DNA from: Anaerolineaceae bacterium | GTDB lineage: Bacteria > Chloroflexota > Anaerolineae > Anaerolineales > Anaerolineaceae | DNA length: 7,897 bases | Assembly: GCA_021107195.1 (NCBI GenBank) | Contig: JAIOTF010000097.1 | Span: forward strand, 1-7,897 | Reading direction: 5' to 3' | Shown: positions 6,115 through 7,897 of the stretch, one piece after another | How positions within the stretch are numbered: the stretch's first letter is position 1 | Layout: each line of letters starts with the position of its first letter | Notes under the pieces: model-generated | Told to the model about the DNA's origin: nothing | The model's input: only the letters and a program-made list of their open reading frames with translations | Database searches by the model: none | Program-made: the position numbers and the translations under genes

Positions 6115-7791
6115 TTATTGATCTGTTCGGGTTTGAATAGCCTGGCGTACGATTTTAATTAAATCGCCCTTGTGGATTGAGTTCTTGGAGAGAATAAAAT
6201 TTTCTGTCTTAGAAATGACTTTATGTTCATCTGCTGTCAGATCAGCCTCAGTGAGGATAATGGCTGGCACGGTCTTTAGAAGATTGTTTGAACTCATTTC
6301 TTCAAGGATATGGAAACCGTAATTATCAGGCAGGAATACATCGAGCACAATTACATCTGGCGGGGTTTGCAGTATGGCTTCAAGGCCATCTTTGCCATTA
6401 TTAAACATGGAAATATCAAGTTTTTTATCGTTCGCCAACACATTATTGATCAATTGCAGATCATTTTCCTGGTCATCAATCACGTATATCTTGTGGTGCT
6501 TCCCGTTAGGGTTTATTTGCTCGATCACGCTGATCAAGTCTTCTTTCAGGAAGGGTTTGACGAGATAAGCGGCCGCTCCCATTTGCAAGCCTTTTTCTTT
6601 TTCTTCCAGAATGCTGCAAATGATGACTGGAATGTTGGCCGTATCCGGGTCGCTTTTTAATTCCCGAAGCACTGACCACCCATCTTTTTCAGGCATCATC
6701 ATGTCCAGGGTGATTGCCAGGGGTTTTAATTCTTTGGCCCTTTGAACTGCCGAGTTTGGGCGCGAAAGTGGAATAACTTCGTAGTTCAGGTTGCCTAAAT
6801 ATCTCTGATACAAATTTGCAATTTGTTCTTCGTCATCAATGGAGAGAATGATATTGTCTTTTGCGTCGCCTTGCGGTGCATCAGGTGCATCAACCTGAAG
6901 GGGCGCAAATGAAGAGGCGACAGGGACAGTGAAGAAGAAGGTGCTTCCTTCACCTTCCTGGCTGCGGGCAATGCCAATTCTGCCGTTGAGCAATTCAATA
7001 AAGGATCGGCTGATAGAGAGACCTAAACCCGTTCCCCCTGTACTGCGTGTAGGCGAATCATCAACTTGCGAAAAAGCCTGGAATAGTTTGTTTTGATCCT
7101 CTTCGTGGATGCCGATACCTGTGTCGATTACTTCTACCATAACCTCAGGCATTCCATCCGGTGATGATGTTTGGTACGCCTTTACCCGTATGAAACCTTC
7201 TTCGGTAAACTTGGCTGCGTTTGAAACGAAATTCAGGAGAACCTGCCGGATGCGGGTAGCGTCTCCATGGACAGGAGGGATATTCTCTGCGATATCCGTT
7301 TCAAGTTTGATTGGCTTGTCTTTTACCAAGCCGATTGCAGTTGACATTACGCCTGTAACAACTTCGCGGATATCAACATCTGCAAAGGATAATTGCATCT
7401 TGCCGGCTTCAATCTTTGAAAGATCAAGGATATCATTGATCAGATTCAGAAGATGCTGCCCTGAATGGTAAATTGCATTGAGGTCCTGCTGTTGGATGTC
7501 ATTGATCTCTCCATCAATACCTTTGAGAATCACACGCGAGAAACCAATGATCGAGTTTAGCGGTGTACGGAGTTCATGGCTCATATTGGCGAGGAATTGG
7601 CTCTTTAGGCGATCAACCTCTTCCATTTCTTTGATGGCGATCTGTGAAAGTTCGTACGAACGGGCATTTTCAATAGCAATAGCAATTTGGTCTGCTAATA
7701 CCTGCATTACTGAAATGTCGTTATCTGCAAAAGCACCGAAGCGAGTTGATTGAATGTCGCGCACACCGATGGTGCGATCAACAATCTTCAT
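6115..7791 (-). CDS. Hybrid sensor histidine kinase (GAF tail-HisKA-HATPase-REC-REC), 5' end interrupted
   Basis: The open 558-residue frame from ATG 7791 begins with only the end of a GAF sensor domain (1-45, IGVRDIQS...LADQIAIAIENARSYE). A short coiled stretch follows. HisKA is at about 62-128 with phospho-acceptor His72 in MSHELRTPLN. The HATPase (about 175-292) has its N box at Asn191, G1 in DTGIGI and G2 in GGTGLGLSIS. REC1 (about 313-426) has Asp319/Asp320, Asp363, Ser393 and Lys412. REC2 (434-553) has Asp439/Asp440, Asp484, Thr514 and Lys536. No transmembrane segment or histidine phosphotransfer domain is visible. It should autophosphorylate on His72 and pass phosphate to its own receivers, and possibly to the receiver fused to the next gene's enzyme. 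ATG 7791 has no good ribosome site, and GAF homology continues upstream across an in-frame TAG (see the adjoining entry). This ATG is therefore unlikely to be the ancestral start; the protein may be inactive, shortened, or affected by a base error. Stop is TAA. Confidence 0.85.
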   Translation of the reverse strand: MKIVDRTIGVRDIQSTRFGAFADNDISVMQVLADQIAIAIENARSYELSQIAIKEMEEVDRLKSQFLANMSHELRTPLNSIIGFSRVILKGIDGEINDIQQQDLNAIYHSGQHLLNLINDILDLSKIEAGKMQLSFADVDIREVVTGVMSTAIGLVKDKPIKLETDIAENIPPVHGDATRIRQVLLNFVSNAAKFTEEGFIRVKAYQTSSPDGMPEVMVEVIDTGIGIHEEDQNKLFQAFSQVDDSPTRSTGGTGLGLSISRSFIELLNGRIGIARSQEGEGSTFFFTVPVASSFAPLQVDAPDAPQGDAKDNIILSIDDEEQIANLYQRYLGNLNYEVIPLSRPNSAVQRAKELKPLAITLDMMMPEKDGWSVLRELKSDPDTANIPVIICSILEEKEKGLQMGAAAYLVKPFLKEDLISVIEQINPNGKHHKIYVIDDQENDLQLINNVLANDKKLDISMFNNGKDGLEAILQTPPDVIVLDVFLPDNYGFHILEEMSSNNLLKTVPAIILTEADLTADEHKVISKTENFILSKNSIHKGDLIKIVRQAIQTRTDQ

Positions 7792-7896
7792 GGGCGTGCA
7801 TAACTAAGACCTGGTTAAGGGCAATAAGATTATGTGGAATTCATAAGGCCCTACCAGGATGTTGATCACTAACATGGGCTGCACTCGTGCGGAAGT
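7792..7896 (-). pseudogene. Upstream GAF-domain remnant of the hybrid kinase, separated by an in-frame TAG
   Basis: Reading upstream of ATG 7791 in the same frame gives LLPLTRS, then TAG (7806-7804), then LCTP-MKIVDR. GAF domains of this type commonly read LP-x-TRSEL-x-x-P-[LM]-K-I-G-D-R-x-I-G-V, so the stop replaces the expected Glu (GAG to TAG would be one base change). Further upstream this frame reads PYEFHII, while the next frame reads IPHNL and, earlier, AHVSDQ. Both resemble parts of the same GAF region, so a small insertion or deletion near 7820-7835 is also possible. TAG ends two intact genes in this window at normal C-termini, so readthrough by a changed genetic code is unlikely. 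The gene continues past the right edge. Confidence 0.6.
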
Positions 7897-7897
7897 C

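Noticed and set aside
7804..7806. TAG as a recoded codon (readthrough or genetic-code change)
   Set aside because: TAG terminates the lacI-type gene at 431 and treS at 1751 at normal C-termini, and no recoding element is visible near 7804.
1..7897. CRISPR arrays, tRNA or rRNA genes, insertion sequences
   Set aside because: No regularly spaced repeats, cloverleaf-like segments, transposase frames or terminal inverted repeats were seen on either strand.

Overview
All recognisable genes lie on the minus strand, so transcription runs from high to low coordinates. Base composition is mid-range, and two of the genes start with TTG. The sensor kinase has a GAF segment of the 'P-x-TRSEL...IGV-DIQS' kind and stacked receiver domains, and there is a PLP enzyme fused to a receiver. 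Together these suggest a free-living bacterium with many two-component systems, perhaps of the Chloroflexota (Anaerolineae-like). That taxonomic guess is inference from protein style only.

Right part (about 7897 to 3444): the 3' portion of a hybrid histidine kinase (GAF tail, HisKA, HATPase, REC, REC). After 19 bases comes a threonine-synthase-like PLP enzyme that carries its own C-terminal receiver domain. After 42 bases comes a ten-helix EamA/DMT-family transporter. The spacing suggests one transcript whose promoter lies outside the window. The kinase frame is crossed by an in-frame TAG just upstream of its first ATG, although GAF homology continues beyond the stop. The gene is therefore either damaged at its 5' end or affected by sequence error.

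Middle (3358 to 1751): treS, a stand-alone trehalose synthase (maltose glucosyltransferase, GH13) with all three catalytic acids. It follows the transporter after about 85 bases with no obvious terminator or strong promoter between, so it may be the last gene of the same transcript. About 230 bases without a convincing gene follow it.

Left part (1520 to 1): two separate LacI-family repressor genes, the second cut by the window edge. Each starts with TTG and has its own near-perfect sigma70-type promoter (TTGACA-17-TATAAT and TTGACT-17-TACACT). In each, tandem palindromic operators sit on or just after the -10 box, which is strong sequence evidence for autoregulation. The two operator sequences differ, so the regulators should not cross-talk.

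The most unusual item is the enzyme-receiver fusion directly downstream of a hybrid kinase. It looks like a metabolic enzyme wired into a phosphorelay, perhaps with the neighbouring EamA transporter exporting the product. The wiring is inference; the domain fusion is read directly from the sequence.
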